From Smittium culicis (taxonomy: Eukaryota > Kickxellomycota > Harpellomycetes > Harpellales > Legeriomycetaceae), in NCBI GenBank assembly GCA_001970855.1, contig LSSN01001746.1, positions 1-19,152 of the forward strand: a stretch of 19,152 bases of DNA, written 5' to 3'. Below, one piece after another: positions 17,850-19,152 of the stretch (its first letter is position 1; each line of letters starts with the position of its first letter). The translations under genes and the position numbers were made by a program. The notes under the pieces were generated by a model. It was given only the letters and a program-made list of their open reading frames with translations. It did not search any database and had not been told where the DNA came from.

Positions 17850-19152
17850 TATTTTAGGTATAATTTTTTTAATTATCATAAATTGGTTTTTGTGAATATG
17901 ACGTATTTTACTCAAATAGCTTATATTTGAACCTATTTAAGAATGGATCAATTTTTATTTTATTTTTATTTATTTAAAACTTTACAGTTTAATTTAAATT
18001 ATTTTTTGTGTTCATAAAAAATAATAAAACTCGCATGAATAAACCCAGCATAGTTAAATTGTGGATTTTAGTACAAAATTTTTGTATAGGCTATTTTTTT
18101 ATATTATTTACAACGTATTATTTATAATTACCTTTTAATTAGCTAAGTATAAATACATCACAATTTGTTTTTATTTTTATTAAAAAAATTTTTTTATGTT
18201 TTACTTGTACCTTTTTTAATTTTATAAAGAAAAATAAAATTGAGAAAAGAAAAAAAAATAAAACAATAGACAATTATTTTATAAAATTACAGTAAATAAT
18301 AAACATTTACTTGAAATATATCAGATAATTAAGAGAGTATAAACTTTTAAAAAGACTAATTTATCAGCTTTAATTACATAAAACTATTGGTATAATGTGA
18401 AATTCTATTCGGTAAAAATTTCATGATTGGATTAGTTAATTAAATAAAGCTTATAAGTAGGTAAAATTTTGTAAAAATCTATTATTTCTCTAAATAATCT
18501 CCCATGTTTAAAATTAGTTTTAAATATCACCTCGATTATATACAATACAAAAAAAGCTAATTTTTACAATTTTTACTAATACTAATTTTTTTACGCGCTT
18601 TAGTAAGTGGTTTATTATTTCGAGCTATAATTTTCGTATTAAATGCTAGGAGTAACCTAGAAAATTTTTATAAGAATAGTAAAAGAAATCAGTATAAATT
18701 TTTTTATAGAACTATTGATTCAATTAGGAAATCAATAAGTATTATATATTGGTATATATCGCACATTTATTTAATGATTAAAAAATAACAAAGTCTTATT
18801 TAAATATAAAATTTAATTTATTAACGTATATTCTATTCTAAAAATCAACCTAAAATATAAAAATAATAAAAATTAAATTTATTTGTTTCAAAAATTCTCA
18901 GATAAAAATACGATAATAATTTATTTTTATAATGTATGATTCTAAATTTATTTGATCCCAGCATCGATCATAGAAACTTACTCTATATTAATAAGTAATA
19001 TTTTTCGAATAGTAATTAAATTGGATTATATATGTATTAAAATTCAATAAAATGATCTTTCAGAGAAAATTTTTATAAATATTAAATATTAAATAATATT
19101 ATCATAATTATTATTTTTAAATTAATTTCGATTTTATCTGTTTATTTTAGTA

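Larger units (their letters stand above)
11046..19152. other. Extremely AT-rich gene desert
   Basis: About 8 kb with no recognisable protein gene. Sampled 60-base lines have 6 (14161-14220) and 13 (15001-15060) G+C bases. The only sizeable ORF, minus 12435-12169, owes its phenylalanine runs to poly-A tracts on the plus strand and is not credible. Contents that stand out are simple repeats, the GC pocket at 17181-17420 and the tRNA-like element at 17779-17849. It could be heterochromatin, a centromere- or telomere-proximal block, or decayed repeats. Confidence 0.6.

Noticed and set aside
1..19152. CRISPR array, bacterial operon or phage system
   Set aside because: The genes are spliced eukaryotic housekeeping genes; no regularly spaced repeats, ribosome-binding sites or prokaryotic gene packing are present.

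Overview
The window is AT-rich nuclear DNA from a eukaryote. The most likely source is an AT-rich fungus, possibly an early-diverging lineage; this is inferred from gene content and short introns, and no marker fixes the taxon. Three intron-containing housekeeping genes can be rebuilt exon by exon, with phase checked at every junction: an oxysterol-binding protein of the Osh4/Kes1 type (minus, 417-2245, 4 exons, 465 aa), a cytosolic asparaginyl-tRNA synthetase (plus, 5983-7899, 3 exons, 575 aa) and the spliceosomal SNW/SKIP/Prp45 protein (minus, 8348-10463, 6 exons, 569 aa). The ten introns are 63-227 bp long with GT..AG ends. All three genes stop with TAA.

Layout. Positions 1-65 are a GC-rich block (37 of the first 60 bases are G or C), possibly the cut end of another gene. 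The OSBP and AsnRS genes are divergent, separated by about 3.7 kb that holds two copies of a short non-autonomous DNA transposon, some coding-like scraps and a cluster of palindromes. AsnRS and SNW are convergent, 448 bp apart. A third, inverted copy of the transposon lies 386 bp upstream of the SNW start. The three copies share a core of about 190 bp, terminal inverted repeats beginning CCCTTT, and TTAA-like flanks, which points to a piggyBac-type MITE.

From about 11.2 kb to the end (8 kb) the DNA is extremely AT-rich (sampled 60-base lines hold 6 and 13 G+C, against 24 in an AsnRS coding line and 18 in the left intergenic region). It contains no recognisable protein gene. It does contain microsatellites, paired poly-A tracts, a GC pocket at 17181-17420 and, most notably, a tRNA-Glu-like structure at 17779-17849. 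Its anticodon and T stems are perfect, but its anticodon position reads UUA (complement of the UAA stop codon) and its D-arm is broken. It is probably a decayed tRNA-Glu.

The three genes serve lipid transport, translation and splicing. They form no pathway or operon; their grouping is ordinary eukaryotic synteny. No convincing novel multi-gene system was found. The best leads are the TTAA MITE family, the tRNA-like element in the AT desert, and an internal duplication inside the OSBP lipid-binding domain.
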